DNA of 64,000 bases from positions 5,164,001 through 5,228,000 of the forward strand of contig OX387201.1 in assembly GCA_947561715.1 (NCBI GenBank), in the 5' to 3' direction. The number at the start of each line of letters is the position of its first letter. The first letter of the stretch is position 1. The stretch comes from Ascidia mentula (lineage: Eukaryota > Chordata > Ascidiacea > Phlebobranchia > Ascidiidae). Made by a program: the position numbers and the translations under genes. This document shows, in pieces, positions 13,296 to 25,400 of this stretch. The notes beneath the pieces were generated by a model. The model made no database searches. It was not told where the DNA came from and worked only from the letters and a program-made list of their open reading frames with translations.

Positions 13296-13534
13296 ATCAG
13301 TTTACTTTAAAATTTAAAAAGGGAGAGCAAGAACTAAAATAAAAAAGTGCTATTTCTAAGGTTGCAAACAAATATATTTGGCAAAAATCGTAAAATAAAA
13401 ATCTCTTGGGCAAAACAGTGCAATTTGTAATAAAAAAAAATGGCCATGCATAACGAGGAAAAATATGAACTATTTGGTATGCAAGTAGTGATAAAACTGT
13501 TGAACGGCTTTTTCCTGTTCTTTGGACTCCACAG
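13296..13534 (-). pseudogene. Truncated copy of the DUSP23-like last exon
   Basis: Downstream copy of the duplicated unit. Its coding part repeats the last 20 or so codons of the phosphatase (SVESKEQEKAVQQFYHYLH) with a stop equivalent at about 13470. There is no splice acceptor or catalytic motif, so it cannot encode a protein alone. It could act as alternative 3' UTR of the neighbouring gene. Confidence 0.85.
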
Positions 13535-13773
13535 ATCAGTTTACTTTAAAATTTAAAAAGGGAGAGCAAGAACTAAAATAAAAAAGTGCTATTTCTAAGG
13601 TTGCAAACAAATATATTTGGCAAAAATCGTAAAATACAAAACTCTTGGGCAAAACAGTGTAATTTGTAATAAAAAAATATGGCCATGCATAATGAGGAAA
13701 AATATGAACTATTTGGTATGCAAGTAGTGATAAAACTGTTGAACGGCTTTTTCCTGTTCTTTGGACTCCACAG
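13296..13773. repeat. 239-bp tandem duplication of the DUSP23-like 3' end
   Basis: Two head-to-tail copies, 13296-13534 and 13535-13773, match almost base for base, with only a handful of substitutions plus length changes in a poly-A run. Each holds the 3' UTR and the last part of the phosphatase coding exon, ending at the sequence ACTCCACAG. Copy 13535-13773 carries the functional stop at 13709-13711. Copy 13296-13534 is a detached, truncated exon piece downstream of the gene. The three bases ATC are shared at the junction. The high identity suggests a recent event. Confidence 0.93.
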
Positions 13774-14887
13774 ATCCAGGTCTTAACTTTCTTATTTCGA
13801 GTAAAGCTTCATTGGCGTTCATACGTTTTTCCTTGAGTAGATAGCAAGCGAGCATTGTCCCAGTGCGGCCATTCCCATTGGCACAATGAACCACCACCGC
13901 CTGTGGCAAAATTATTAATTGAACCAGGTTAGAAATGTGATATGTTGCCATAACACACCAGACAAAGAAGGCAATCGAAGTTTGCCGCCACACCATAAGA
14001 TGACCCTATTGTTTTAGTTACTATATATAATCGAACTGTTTGAAAACGGAGCTTGGTAGAGGATACCAGTACAGATTTGGCTTACCTCCTTTCTGTCATT
14101 CGCATCCTCAACAATCTTGATAAATTGACGGATTTGATTTAGAGTCGGCGCACAAAAATCATCAATTCTAATCTTCAGTCTGTTAAGTTTGGGAAGTTGA
14201 ACACTTTCCATTGCTCCCCTTGGCCTTTCTTTCATCAGAGACACAACATGTCTGATCCCATTTTCAAATAAATAGCGATGATGTTCTGTGGCAAAGAATT
14301 GAAAAGTATGATTTCCAGCATAAAAGTTTGGTGCATGCGAATAAACAAAATCATACAGTGGATGCACAATATTGGACGAGATTTAAGGCAAATGCATACT
14401 TGGATCTGATGGAGAGCTACATCCTGCTAACCAACCCGGATCAATCCAAGAAAAATTAGGGGGTGACTCTGATGCTGATCTTCGACAATGAGCTGAAGCA
14501 AATAAATGTTTTTACAAACTTCTATGATGTTAAATAATGATCAAGGTTTGGTTGACTAATTACCTTATTTTTAATATTTTCATCATTAAATTTACTTGTG
14601 TTTTGTATACACTGACAGTTATTTAACTGTCGTCGGCTCTTAAGTTACTTTTACAAGATACTTGTTTATTGATTCTAGGAATTATTCCCCAGATGTGTTT
14701 CAAGATACTTACGTGTTGTGTGTGGCCTTGAAACCGCTGAGCCGCCTGTAAATGGTTTGCGACTAAAATAGGCTTTTTGGCGAATGTCACTTTCGTAAAG
14801 CTTGCGAAAGGGGGAGGTTACATCAGTCAAAGTCAACCGGTGGTCCCGTCTAAACGAAGGAAATGCGGTAGTTGCACGCTGATCCAT
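13709..14887 (-). CDS. DUSP23-like atypical dual-specificity phosphatase
   Basis: Four exons in phase (14713-14887, 14400-14492, 14086-14285, 13709-13900) give 219 residues. DUSP23/VHZ is a small cysteine phosphatase acting on phosphotyrosine and phosphoserine/threonine. The active-site loop HCANGNGRTGT matches CX5R, followed by MLACYLLKEK and ALLEIRKLRPGSVES, as in DUSP23 (human HCALGFGRTGTMLACYLVKE). Upstream, PPNFSWIDPGWLAG and GIRHVVSLMKERP match the start of the human protein, and IDDFCAP carries the general-acid Asp region. It is about 70 residues longer than human DUSP23 because of an N-terminal basic extension from exon 1, which also carries the chosen ATG. It lies tail to tail with the XKR gene and 330 bp downstream of COPS4. 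Confidence 0.9.
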
Positions 14888-15214
14888 GTTTACTCTCTGT
14901 CACCCAAGAAGTTTCATGTGACAATTTGTCAACTCATGTTTCAATTGGGTCAGTTAGTATGAACATCTGAAATTGATGTCCGAATTATAAACACAATTTT
15001 TTTTTACAATTGGAACATATAGAAACAGTTTAAAAGTATGTTTCTTCATAAATAGGTTGTTTTCTCAGTTTCTGGCCCAAAGAACACACCACAAACATTT
15101 GCAAGATTGGAAACTTAACTGATATACCTAAAAACAAAATAATGAACCAATTTGCCACAGACGACAAAACAAATCATGTGACAAAACCAGAATATATTAC
15201 GAAAAAAAAAATAG

Positions 15215-16447
15215 TCAAGTTTGAGTGTTGGACATAATTTGTTCCAGTTTTTGATTGGCCCATTCAGGGTGAACTGCTGAAATTTGATCAACTATTGAGT
15301 TAACTTCCAGGCAAAGAGCCTGAATCTGGGTATCCCAAGTCGGCAAAGTTTCACGCTTTTCAAAATACACAATCCCATCAATTTGGTCAATGTATCCCTT
15401 CATTCGACCCTCGCAGATCATTTTGGAAGCAATCTTTTCAGCCATTTCATGGGGAATTTCCAGCAGCGCTCCCAACTCCGTAAACCGGATGTTATTGTAA
15501 AGTTTGCTGGCCGACAACAGGTTATGTTCAGTAACAGCTCGGTTAAGAATATTTGACCCATCTGCAGTTATGGCTTTTTGATGTGCCATAAGCTGTTTGG
15601 AGAATTCATGAACTTCGTCTGATTTAATTATGCGATCAAGGTACATTTTCTCAAGGATGCTGTATGCAGGCAAAAGCTGGCATCTTTCATCTTTAAAAAG
15701 CATGGCCAGCATACGAGATCTCTGTTGACCAGCTGGTGCCAGTATTGCACAGTGTAAGGCTTTTTCCAACGCTTTGGTGCGCTCTGTTTCATGAATAGCA
15801 GTTTTGTATGAAAGTTCATTGTATCTTTGGGCAGCTTCGATAAATTTGCGACGATAGTCAAGGACACGGGCATAACAAACTTTGTAATGGATTTGCAATT
15901 CCTCATTGCTGGTTTCATTTTGCAAAAGTGAAGCTCGATTAATATAAGCTTCTGCTTGCACAGGATCCTCATCCTCTAAATACAGTCTGGCAATGGTCAG
16001 GTATGTCTCTAACTTGTAATCAAGACTATACTGCTTCTGACCAGATTCAATAGGAATGCCAACTAACATCAGGGCAGCATCTCTCCAGTTTTCTTCCTGC
16101 TCAAAGATATTTGCCAAATGTTGCCGAATTTGTGCTACTTGCTCTTCAAACGAAATCACCCTCGGCTGAATTCTCTCCAATGTAAACATGGAAACCTCTT
16201 TGCAGGCTTCTTTTCCAATTTGTGGTAGATTCGCACAGAAGTCCGAAAGCAGTTGCCGTGACACCATCTGGCTGACGTTTTCATTCATCATGGCATCCAT
16301 AAACGCTTTCAGACTTTCCACCTTTTCCTTGCCTTCCAATTTAAAGCATCGATCCAGAATTTCTTGATATCTGTTTGTCAAATCTTTGTGGGAGCTGCTG
16401 GCAGCTCGGCCGAGTACATTTAGATCAGCCTTAATGTTTACAGACAT
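15215..16447 (-). CDS. COPS4: COP9 signalosome complex subunit 4, intronless
   Basis: A single uninterrupted 410-residue reading frame matches human COPS4 (406 residues) from end to end. CSN4 is a PCI-domain subunit of the COP9 signalosome, which removes NEDD8 from cullins and so controls cullin-RING ubiquitin ligases. Near-identical blocks include [16 protein letters not shown]-like [60 protein letters not shown] and the C-terminal PCI/winged-helix part ([15 protein letters not shown]). An in-frame ATG lies six codons upstream at 16465, but MSVNIKADL is the better start by alignment. A strong acceptor (TTTCAG, AG at 16473-16474) lies 25 bases upstream of the ATG. The lack of introns is unusual for this gene. 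Confidence 0.97.
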   Translation of the reverse strand: MSVNIKADLNVLGRAASSSHKDLTNRYQEILDRCFKLEGKEKVESLKAFMDAMMNENVSQMVSRQLLSDFCANLPQIGKEACKEVSMFTLERIQPRVISFEEQVAQIRQHLANIFEQEENWRDAALMLVGIPIESGQKQYSLDYKLETYLTIARLYLEDEDPVQAEAYINRASLLQNETSNEELQIHYKVCYARVLDYRRKFIEAAQRYNELSYKTAIHETERTKALEKALHCAILAPAGQQRSRMLAMLFKDERCQLLPAYSILEKMYLDRIIKSDEVHEFSKQLMAHQKAITADGSNILNRAVTEHNLLSASKLYNNIRFTELGALLEIPHEMAEKIASKMICEGRMKGYIDQIDGIVYFEKRETLPTWDTQIQALCLEVNSIVDQISAVHPEWANQKLEQIMSNTQT

Positions 16448-16465
16448 TTTTAAGATCCACCACAA

Positions 16466-18206
16466 AGAATACCTGAAACTAAAGTTTAATTATATTAGTG
16501 TCATTGCGTATTTCAACGTTTTCAGTTCAAGTTATATTGGTAAACTGATTAAAATAACTGTATTCGTGCACTCGCACAGGCTTATGTTAATATACATTGT
16601 GGGTATTGTGTAAAATCCTATGACGTGTATAGTGCATACACTCAGAAAGCTAGGGATTTTATCCCAGAGATATTGTCAAGGTTAGGGTTGGGGTTGGTTT
16701 TTAGCTGTAGTGTAACATTTTTATCTCGCAGCGACAAAACATTTGCAATTGCTTCTTTACTATGATGTATCATTCGTAGAATCGTAGTTGCGTAGTATGA
16801 CGTAACAAACAAGTTTATCATTTATTATCAGCAATGGATTATAAACAGTCTATGCAAAACTCAGCGTGGGGTTGCGTGTTGCGTCCCCTAATTGGCCCAA
16901 TGCGGACCGCGGGCTAGACGTCGCTCTCGCTGCTTCACAAATCAGAACGATTCGCGTAATCGCATTGCCAATGTTACCAATTGACAATTTGGGGGTCAAG
17001 AGTTCAACGTAACACGAAATTTACGTTCCCCTGATAGGACCGAGACCAAACTTTCGAAAAATCGAAAAAATTTCACCGTTTATGGTAATGGACGGATTTC
17101 GAAAAATTCTTTACAGATAAAGCCTAGATTAGCCCCAACCTTCCTAAAATAAAAAAAAAAAGGTTCCGAAATACTGTTTGAGACGGATATTACCATGCAT
17201 CGTCATTAATCGACCATAACTTTTGTAGTCGCCATAATTTCGTAGTACGATAAATAAAATTTAAACCAGCATTGTTCCCTATGAGTAAAAGGGACACCGT
17301 ATTAAAGGGCGGAGTTGTACAGTTTCCGCGAACTCCATTGTTTATTGATGGTGGCCAATCTCACCGATTGCTTCAGAAACTCCAAGAGAGCACTTTATTC
17401 ATAGTTGCAGACAGGTTCCGCATTCCGCAACTAGAGGGGAATATAAAACTTAGGCTAGGGCAGACTTAGAAAATGCTAGTTTAACAATGTCCTTAAAACT
17501 GTTTATGTGTTTATTTATCTAGGTGTTCTTACATAATACAACTTGTTTACACTTGGGTTAAGGCCGTGAAAGAATAAATTTGCCGCGTGCGCTGATAATT
17601 TCACTGTACAATATATTTTCACAAATTTTACGTTGAAATCTAATTGTTTTAAGCATCAAACCTTTTCAAGTTGGACAAACCAGAAATTTAAAAACCCCAC
17701 TGACGCGGATTTATCTTCTTTAACGGTAAACAAAAACAAACTGTGCAGGTGGGTGTTTGCTGACCTTGCAGCTGCAATCTTAGCACAGGCCTTTGTTTGA
17801 AGATAAGTAACAAAAAATGTCGGTTTTATACTCTTTCTAACTTTTTCTTCTGGAATTGTTATAATAGTTGTGAATAATGCTATTGAGGAAGTGGTGACGT
17901 ATCAGTTGTGAAGATGTTTCGGTTATAGTCCAAGTCTATAATCACCTTATGGAAAAAAATATGTTTACAATTTTACTGGCAGAACTATCGGACCCTGTCC
18001 ACTGGAACTATCCACGAAGGGATGAAGTATTTGTGCAAAAACGTTAGCTACAAACTGTCGACATTTTTTTCCAATCTGGGCTGTAACTTACATTTTTAAA
18101 GGAATATTTTCAGAAAAACTTGCATACTAAAGGTCTTTAGTATAATCATAAAAATTCTTGACCAGAACCATAACCATAATTCTTTTAGATTTATTAGGCA
18201 ATAAGT
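16466..18206. other. Intergenic region between COPS4 and EIF4E3
   Basis: About 1.7 kb separating two divergent genes, so it should contain both promoters. It includes a CpG-richer patch at 16,860-17,110 flanked by AT-rich sequence. A short G/T stretch near 16,680 resembles telomere repeat but is not a real array. No convincing coding exon is seen. Confidence 0.5.
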
Positions 18207-20200
18207 ATGGCTAATGATCTGTATAACCATGCTCCATCCGGGCGCGACTTCCTGGAAAACAAAAGGCATAGTCATCAGGAGGAACGGTCTGGATCACCAG
18301 TGAGAAAGACAGATTCCCCAAAACTATCCAGGAAGGCAATCACAGATCTAGGAGACACTGAAAAAACTGGAGTGCCCCTTAATACCTTGTGGACATTGTG
18401 GCTAGATAGGTAACGACAAATAAGTTTATTCTTTGATACATGCAAGCAAAAATATCAATTTGTTTGTTGGTTTGCTGTGAAAAAAAGTTGGCAGAAACTA
18501 CTTGCTGGGATAGTTGGTCATGAGGATAAATTATCAATGTCTACAGATAAAATGTCTGTTTCTATTAATAGGTCGGTTCCAAATCTGACTGTCACAGAAT
18601 ATGAAGCAAACCTCAGAAAAATCTACACCGTTTCAACAGTTGAGGTAAAAGTAAAAGTGTTTCCATTAAAAAAAAAAATTATGATTGTAATTATTTTTTC
18701 ATCGTAAATCTAACACTGAATAAACTTGTGTATTGTCGTATTTGATTCAGAGTTTTTGGGGTGTTTTCAATCATATTCCCACACCAAGCAATCTTGTGAC
18801 AAGATACAGCTACCATTGGATGAGAAATAACATAAGACCTGTGTGGTAAGTGATTGACGACACAGTGTGAAGTTATGAGAATTTGTGACATGTCAAGTGC
18901 TTTGCTAAAGTGTTGAAGCATTGGCTAAAGTTTAGATGCAAATTCCTGTTTTGTAGGGAAGATTCAGTGAATGCCAACGGGGGAATGTGGAAATTGAGAT
19001 GCCACAAACTTTGCACAGTAAATAAATACAACTATTTTTTCTGCTGCTTCAATATTTTTTACTTTTCTATGTTACAGGATAGTGTTTGGCATGAACTGCT
19101 CATGGCTTGCATTGGAGAACAATTTGCTCAATATGTAAACCCGGGTATGTAATGTGACTGAATAAATTTTAATATTTTTGCGTATTTTGTAAATAATTTT
19201 TTTTGAACTCATATAAAATATGCGCAAAAGAGCCATAATAATCAATGAGAGCTGTAGACAGGGTGTATACACGCACTGTTTCAACCTGTAAGGTCTCATC
19301 AGTGCAGCTGTTGATGTGGCACTGTGCTAGCTGTTAGACTAGCAGGCACACAGATTTCCACTTTGTGGTACCTTTCGGACAATCGTCGATATGTTGGTTA
19401 CCAAACTAGGTAACAATCAACACAGACAAACCATGTGGAGCGCACTATGGCCAAAACAACTGTTTGGGATGATTTGGGTGAAAGCCGAGCCTAGCACTAT
19501 TGGATCCCAAACAGTTGTTTTGGCCATAGTGCGCTCCACGTGGTTCGTCTGTGTTGATTGTTACCTAGTTTGGTAACCAACATATCGACGATTGACCGAA
19601 AGGTACCACATCAACAGCTGCACTGATGAGACCTTACAGGTCGAAACAGTGCGTGTATACACCCTGTCTGCAGCTCTCATATAAAATAGGTTTAAAAAAA
19701 TATCAAATGTTTCCAATGGCAAGCAATGTGGAGCCAATAATATGAAGAGACCTTTTAGGTCAAAACAGTGGCCATCTGTCTGCAGCTTATAAACTTTTCC
19801 AATGGCGTTTGTAAAATTTGTTGGCCTTTTTATTCTGAATTTGAGCTTGGTAAAATAATTTAAGATTTGTTATTTATTTGCATATGTGAATGGTTTTTCC
19901 AAGGTGATGACATTATTGGGTTGAGTGTAAGTGTAAGAAAAAATGACGATCTCATTCAACTTTGGAACAAGGACTCGAGCAATGCAGAGGATTGCAAAGT
20001 TTTGCAAAGAGTTAAAGAACTTGTGCCAAATGTCACATTTGAAACGAGCTTTTACAAACGTAAGAAAAATGAACTTAACTTCACTCATGCAAAGAAAACA
20101 TTGCAAATTGTTTGCTGACTTATGTTTGCTGATTTATTCCTCATATTTTGCAGCTCACCAGAAACACAGAGCATTCGAGAGTGGAAGAGCACAGACTTGA
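18207..20200 (+). CDS. EIF4E3: Eukaryotic initiation factor 4E type 3
   Basis: Seven exons in phase (18207-18409, 18572-18644, 18751-18845, 18957-19017, 19078-19144, 19904-20059, 20154-20200) give 233 residues (human 224). The protein is a cytoplasmic cap-binding eIF4E-family member of the third class. Diagnostic blocks are VPLNTLWTLWLDR, NLRKIYTVSTVESFWGVFN, RPVWEDSVNANGGMW, ACIGEQFAQYV, DDIIGLSVSVRKNDD and the ending PHQKHRAFESGRA, which matches the eIF4E3 C-terminus. The second cap-stacking Trp (in RPVWED) is kept. At the first stacking position, where mammalian eIF4E3 has Cys and eIF4E1 has Trp, this protein has Tyr (TEYEANL, codon 18600-18602). An acceptor AG lies nine bases before the ATG. 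Intron 5 (19145-19903) contains a large foldback element. Confidence 0.95.
19245..19680. repeat. Long foldback (inverted-repeat) element
   Basis: Two arms, 19245-19470 and 19504-19680, are almost perfect reverse complements around a 33-bp loop. The outer ends are ATGAGAGCTG and CAGCTCTCAT. The left arm carries about 49 bp that the right arm lacks (roughly 19319-19367), itself a small hairpin. The string TCATATAAAATA occurs at 19209-19220 and again at 19677-19688 across the right end. It may be a target-site duplication, but the left copy is 24 bp from the arm, so this is uncertain. No transposase is visible. The element fits a MITE or foldback DNA transposon inside EIF4E3 intron 5. Confidence 0.88.
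19744..19788. repeat. Degenerate second copy of the foldback end
   Basis: The stretch with GAGACCTTTTAGGTC, AAACAGTG and CTGTCTGCAGCT repeats the outer part of the right arm at about 19628-19678, with a short internal deletion and several substitutions. It is an older relative of the neighbouring element or a decayed end of a nested copy. Confidence 0.7.
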
Positions 20201-22492
20201 AACTTCTGTGATCATTGTTTTCAGGTCCATGTTTCATCAAGTTATATCATTGTGTACTGTGCAATGATGACAAACGTGTTTTTAAATTTTATGTCTGCTT
20301 TTATTGAAGTTTCTCCTTTTCCAGCAAGTTTCCACATCAAACAAAACGTGTTATTTAAATCAATTGTGCAGTTCTTACATCATACAACAGGCACTTGGTC
20401 CAAATTCATTTTAAGTATGAAACTATAATGGGTAAATGATAAATTATATGGACAAAATGCCACAAAAAAGTTTATGCAAGCTGGGCCTGCTGTGGTTTTT
20501 GTAAGAATTGCAAATGGCATCAAAACATTTAAAATGTTTAACTGCAATTTGGTGCAACTGTACAGAAACTAAATTTTGTGTTTATGTGAGTTGTGTTACT
20601 AGTTCCCAAAAATTATTCTAGCAGTTACTTACACACCTGGCATAGATTCATCAAATTTACTGAATAGTGTTGTAAAACTTTTGCATTGGAAATGTTGTGA
20701 CTTTTAGAAAATTTTCAATATTGTGCCTTGCCTTTACCATATGAAAAAACGACTTTTATGTCATCTATAATGTTCAGTTAAAAACACTATTCACCTTTCA
20801 CAAGTCATTGTATTTGACCCAAGGTAAACGTTTTCACACAGAAACTTACTTTTGTTACAAGTTTAATATGATTTAAGCCTTCAGCAATCAAATTGCATCA
20901 GTTAGTAGTGTTGTGTTTACATTCGACTAAGGTTTATCCCTGAACCTATTTACATTTTTCCTTTACACCGCCCTTTCATGAATTTCAATCTTCCTCTTTC
21001 TGCGTCTCTGCCTGGTAACCCCTGTTTCTTTATCATACTTGTGTATTGATGCTTTAGCGCACTTACAAAAAGAATGTTAGCTTTTAGTTTCTTGACAGAT
21101 TGATGTGAAACTTGACAGTGGGTGTTGGAAGAAGTTTAAACTTTTTAAACTAAGACATTTTGTGTCAACATTTTTTGACCACTATTAGATTCGCTTGTAT
21201 CTATAGATGGTTTGTGCAGAGAGCACCTTGGGATATAACTTTCACAATCAACCTGTAGAGGTGATTCTGCGTTCCACTGTCACTGGTTGGTTAGTACTGG
21301 TGTAAAGAAATAGGAAGTAGTGGAATCAGGTGTACGTTTTATTTCGAATTGAAACCTATCTGTCTGCTTAGAATTCCAACATAAAGCCTGTCTTTACATT
21401 TACCAACAACAGACGTTTGCCTGAATGCCATATAACTTTGATATTCAGCTTACAAGCTTAGCTCCAGTAATACACTGTGAGTCAAAATTTTATGCTTTTT
21501 TAGTGTTTACTGAATTTCGAAAACACGATAAAGAATAAAGAAGAAAATACGACGTAAAGCGCAGTTCAATTCGTACGATACTGGAAGGAACAAGCTGAAC
21601 GCGATGCTTAACAGCGAAAAACACGAAAAGGAGAAAAATTTATCCAGCGAAGAACGTATGACCCACGCTGAAAAACGGCGCTACACTTTCGTTCAAAATG
21701 GCAACACCAATCAAATGAGTGATTCCAATCGACCGAAGTTAATCGTATCGCGACAAAAACGGGCATAAATATATGTGCGTGTGTGCAAAAGTACAAAGGA
21801 CACACGGGGAATATATAGGACGCTTTGGTTTATAGTTTTAACACTCGAAACACTGTAGAAGATTTTCGAAAAACAGCGGGGCACCGAACACTTGACTGAA
21901 CATTGTCGGAAATACGTCTGCATATCGGATATTCACGATCAGGTCGGTGCGCTGCTGATGTGCGAGTTCAAACAAAAAGATATTCCATGTTTTGCTTGTC
22001 ATTGAACACGAACAAATGCATAGCACGCACTAGAAGCGCAGTACATTTCATCAAGGTAAAGTGGCGAAGAAACAAACAAAAGTTTGCAAATAAACGCCTT
22101 ATTGCGGCTGAAACACAAACGCAACTGTTCACATTTTGGGACATACCGGTCTCAGAAAACAGTCGATTTGCTACGCAAAGTCTACGTATTTTGACACACG
22201 AATGAATGCAGACCAGTTCGACTTTTATGCTGCAAATCAAAAACCAACGCGACATTATTGATTCTAGCGAAGTTGAAACCACGATCAAAAACCTTGATAA
22301 AAAAAGAAACAAGAGCCGAACCGTAAGTAGCACCTTGACTAATGCGGATTCGGGGGAAAAACTTTATCATAAACGAAGAAAAATGCAATAACTCGCCTTC
22401 TTGCAACACGTCTCACAATACCATGTTGCAGTCTCAACTAGGTAATCTCAGATGTGTCGGATTGGCGTCACACAAACGCAAATCTCGCGTTG
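20201..22492. other. EIF4E3 3' UTR and intergenic region
   Basis: AT-rich non-coding sequence follows the EIF4E3 stop for over 1 kb. From about 21,500 the base composition becomes CpG-richer and stays so into the NUAK 3' end. No coding exon is recognised. Short open frames at 21,900-22,400 on both strands overlap each other and look random. Confidence 0.5.
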
Positions 22493-25400
22493 TTACACTT
22501 CTGCCGACTTAAGATTGGCACAAATGTCGAGCGCCTTTTTGTATGCAAGTTCCAGATCTGTGTTCAATTGCGTCATCATGCTCGTAAGCTGTGTGGAGCC
22601 GATGGCTTCCATTGAATGGGGACGCTGCGTTGGATCCGGTCTGCTGGGCCGCGTGCTGGCCCTGCTGGTACTACGCCGACCATTCGGCGCAAGGATCCTT
22701 TGCAAATCCCGTACCAACTTTTCGCTTTTAGGCGTTAGCGTACCCGATGGGGCTTCCTCCTCGTCCACAGGAGGTTTCCCGGGGTTTGGGAGGGTGTCGG
22801 GGACAATGGAGAGGGACATAGGGCGTTGTGCGGCAGTCGGGGTGCAAGGGAGAGAGTGGGCGTGCTCGATGAGGTGCGGGGTGGCGTGGCAGGGACTGGA
22901 TGTGGCCGTGAGAGAACTTAACAACGCATTGTTAAAGTTGCACATATCGAACGAATCCGAAGACAGGATACTCGAATCGCTATAGGTACTCGCGGGACGA
23001 GTAAGGCTACCAACACTGCTCGCGTCGTCACTGCTTACGCTGGGAAGCCGGTCGTCTGCTGGGGGCGAGATGGGCATCAGGTAAAAGTCCTTCGTCGGGT
23101 TTGAGTGGGCTACGGGGGCACGTGGAGGTCGTGCCGAACTTCCCTTGACTGCACGGCTTGGTGTGGCCAGTGCACTTTTAATGATCGGCATCGGGCGTCC
23201 AGCAGATCCCGATGAGTTCAAAATCGAGTCAAACGAGTTGTGAGACGCACTGGAGATGTCGGGTACGGCAGTGGGACGTTCAGGAGACGAGTAGTAGCCG
23301 CTTTCTCGGTCCCTTTTGGTCCGCATCACCCGGCGTTTACCGGACGCCGTCTGAGGTTTCACTTTCAACTTGAGACTGTCCTTCGCCTGTAGGCCGCAAA
23401 CTGCCGCTAGCTGGCCAGCCAAGGTGCTGTCACTGACGGCTTGCTGGGTACGGGCCACGAGAGGCGGACTCGGTGCTGACGTCACTTCAATAGTGATCTC
23501 TTTACGTTTCAAGATTCCCTTGGGTTGCTGTGAACCCGAAGCTAGAGATGCGGCGCCTTCGAAAACGGCCTCGTTTGTTTCTGTGGGCGTGTCTTCATCT
23601 TCCGCAGGTGTGAGCAGGATATTCTCGTTTTGATTTACGGCCAACTGGCTTGGGTCTACGTCAACAACCCTAGCGAAGGGGCATTGGGCGTCCGCAAGCC
23701 ACGGATGAGCGCATATTTCGTCAATGGTGGCTCTTTGCTTGGAATCGACCGTCAACATTCGGGTTATGAGCTCGTGGGCATCTAAGACACAAAAAGGGTT
23801 CAAATAAAGGCGAGGGTAAGGTCAAATTATTCCCATATTGTTTGATGTCTCGAGAGGAATGCGAATTCCCTGGGTGTCGTTCATCAAGTTAACGTTCTCT
23901 TAGAAAAATTTTCGCGAACGCTTAAAAGTCAATAAGTGGCCGAATGAATGTTAAACAATCTTGAGTGTCGATAGAGCGAGAGGCCCAAAAAGCGATTTAA
24001 AACGCCCGCGACCCGGTGACCGAACCGCAAACCGGTTTCAAGTGGAGCCCGATTGATTTCTCGTGTTGAAAAAGAAATATAAGCGCGAACGCGCTCAGAT
24101 GTGGAATGCACTTGAACGCACTCCCTACGAAAATTAGTCTAAAATTCCAGCCAATCGGTGTTGCAATTTATCGATTCAAAGAGCGCTGAACGAGGTCATG
24201 AGACATGTGAAGTAGCGCTGAGGTGAAATTATTTGTGCTAACTATTAACTCTCCAGGATGTGTTTCCACGTTTACACAATGTGTTTCAAAAGCCTTGAAT
24301 TGGCAAGATTTTTCATCCCCAGAACATCGAACAATTTATCAATAGAAGCAAAATTCACTTCCTACCAGATTTTTGCGCTGGAAGACTGAAACTTCCGCTT
24401 GTGATTTGCTGTGTCAAAACTTGGTAATCCCGACCGTCGAAGGGCATTGTTCCATATACCAGAGCGTACAGAAGAACTCCAAGTGACCAACTGTCCACCT
24501 ATTAAAACACAAAAAAATACAGTTTTAATTTTTCATATCACTTAGAAGAAAAATATCAATCAACATATTTAAATTATCGAAGCGGTTAAATTAGCAGCAA
24601 CACAAACGGGCGGAATTCAAACCAAAACATACCTGAAAACAAACAACGCTCCCTGTGACGTCACAATAGCGATTGGTGTACGGCAAGGCTAATTCGGGCG
24701 ATAGCGTTATGCAAACTGTGCGCTTGCGTCGCCGGACTGGCATTGTTACGAATATAAGTGTCATTGTTTGGTTCGGCGCAGGAATTTCGAGGACCGTGGG
24801 TATGTCTGGCAACATTGGTTGGCGTGGCAACTGCGCTGGTACATATTCAACCAAGCTAGGATGCACAGTTTTAACTCCTAAACCAAAATTTTTAACGGTT
24901 TAGATCCTAATTGTCGAATTTTGCGACGGCAATTGCGTCAACAAAGGGGTGTGTGCTGGTGCAACAAAATGGTGGTAAAATGGAACAAAGCGAAGAGTAA
25001 ATAGTGGCGCAATAAAACAAGGTGTTTTCCTCCCCACAACGTGTATGCAAAGCCAAACCGACCAACGTGTTCCTTTGCTTTGCCACATACATCACATACT
25101 GCTGGGTGGGTGAATGTGCACATGGAATACTTTTGCCTCTCACCTTTGTCACAAAACAGCGAAATAGGGCCAAGAGTTGAACAATGAAAAGGCCAAAGCA
25201 ACTTTATCAAACGATCAAAAAGCAAAATATTTGTGTAGTTGTTCCCGCAAAACATTTCCGCGAAATTGCAATTAATTTCACGGTCATAACTTGCCGTTGA
25301 CAGGGTTCGACCGCGCACCCTGACACGCATTTCACATGGGTGTGGCCAGCAAACACTCGACACTTTTGTGCGTTACTAACCCAACAAAGAACAGGCGGCC

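Noticed and set aside
16680-16700. Telomere-like GGTTAGGGTTGGGG stretch
   Set aside because: Only about one and a half repeat units; no array, so most likely chance.
22452-22985. 177-codon plus-strand frame
   Set aside because: Shadow of the large NUAK C-terminal exon on the other strand.
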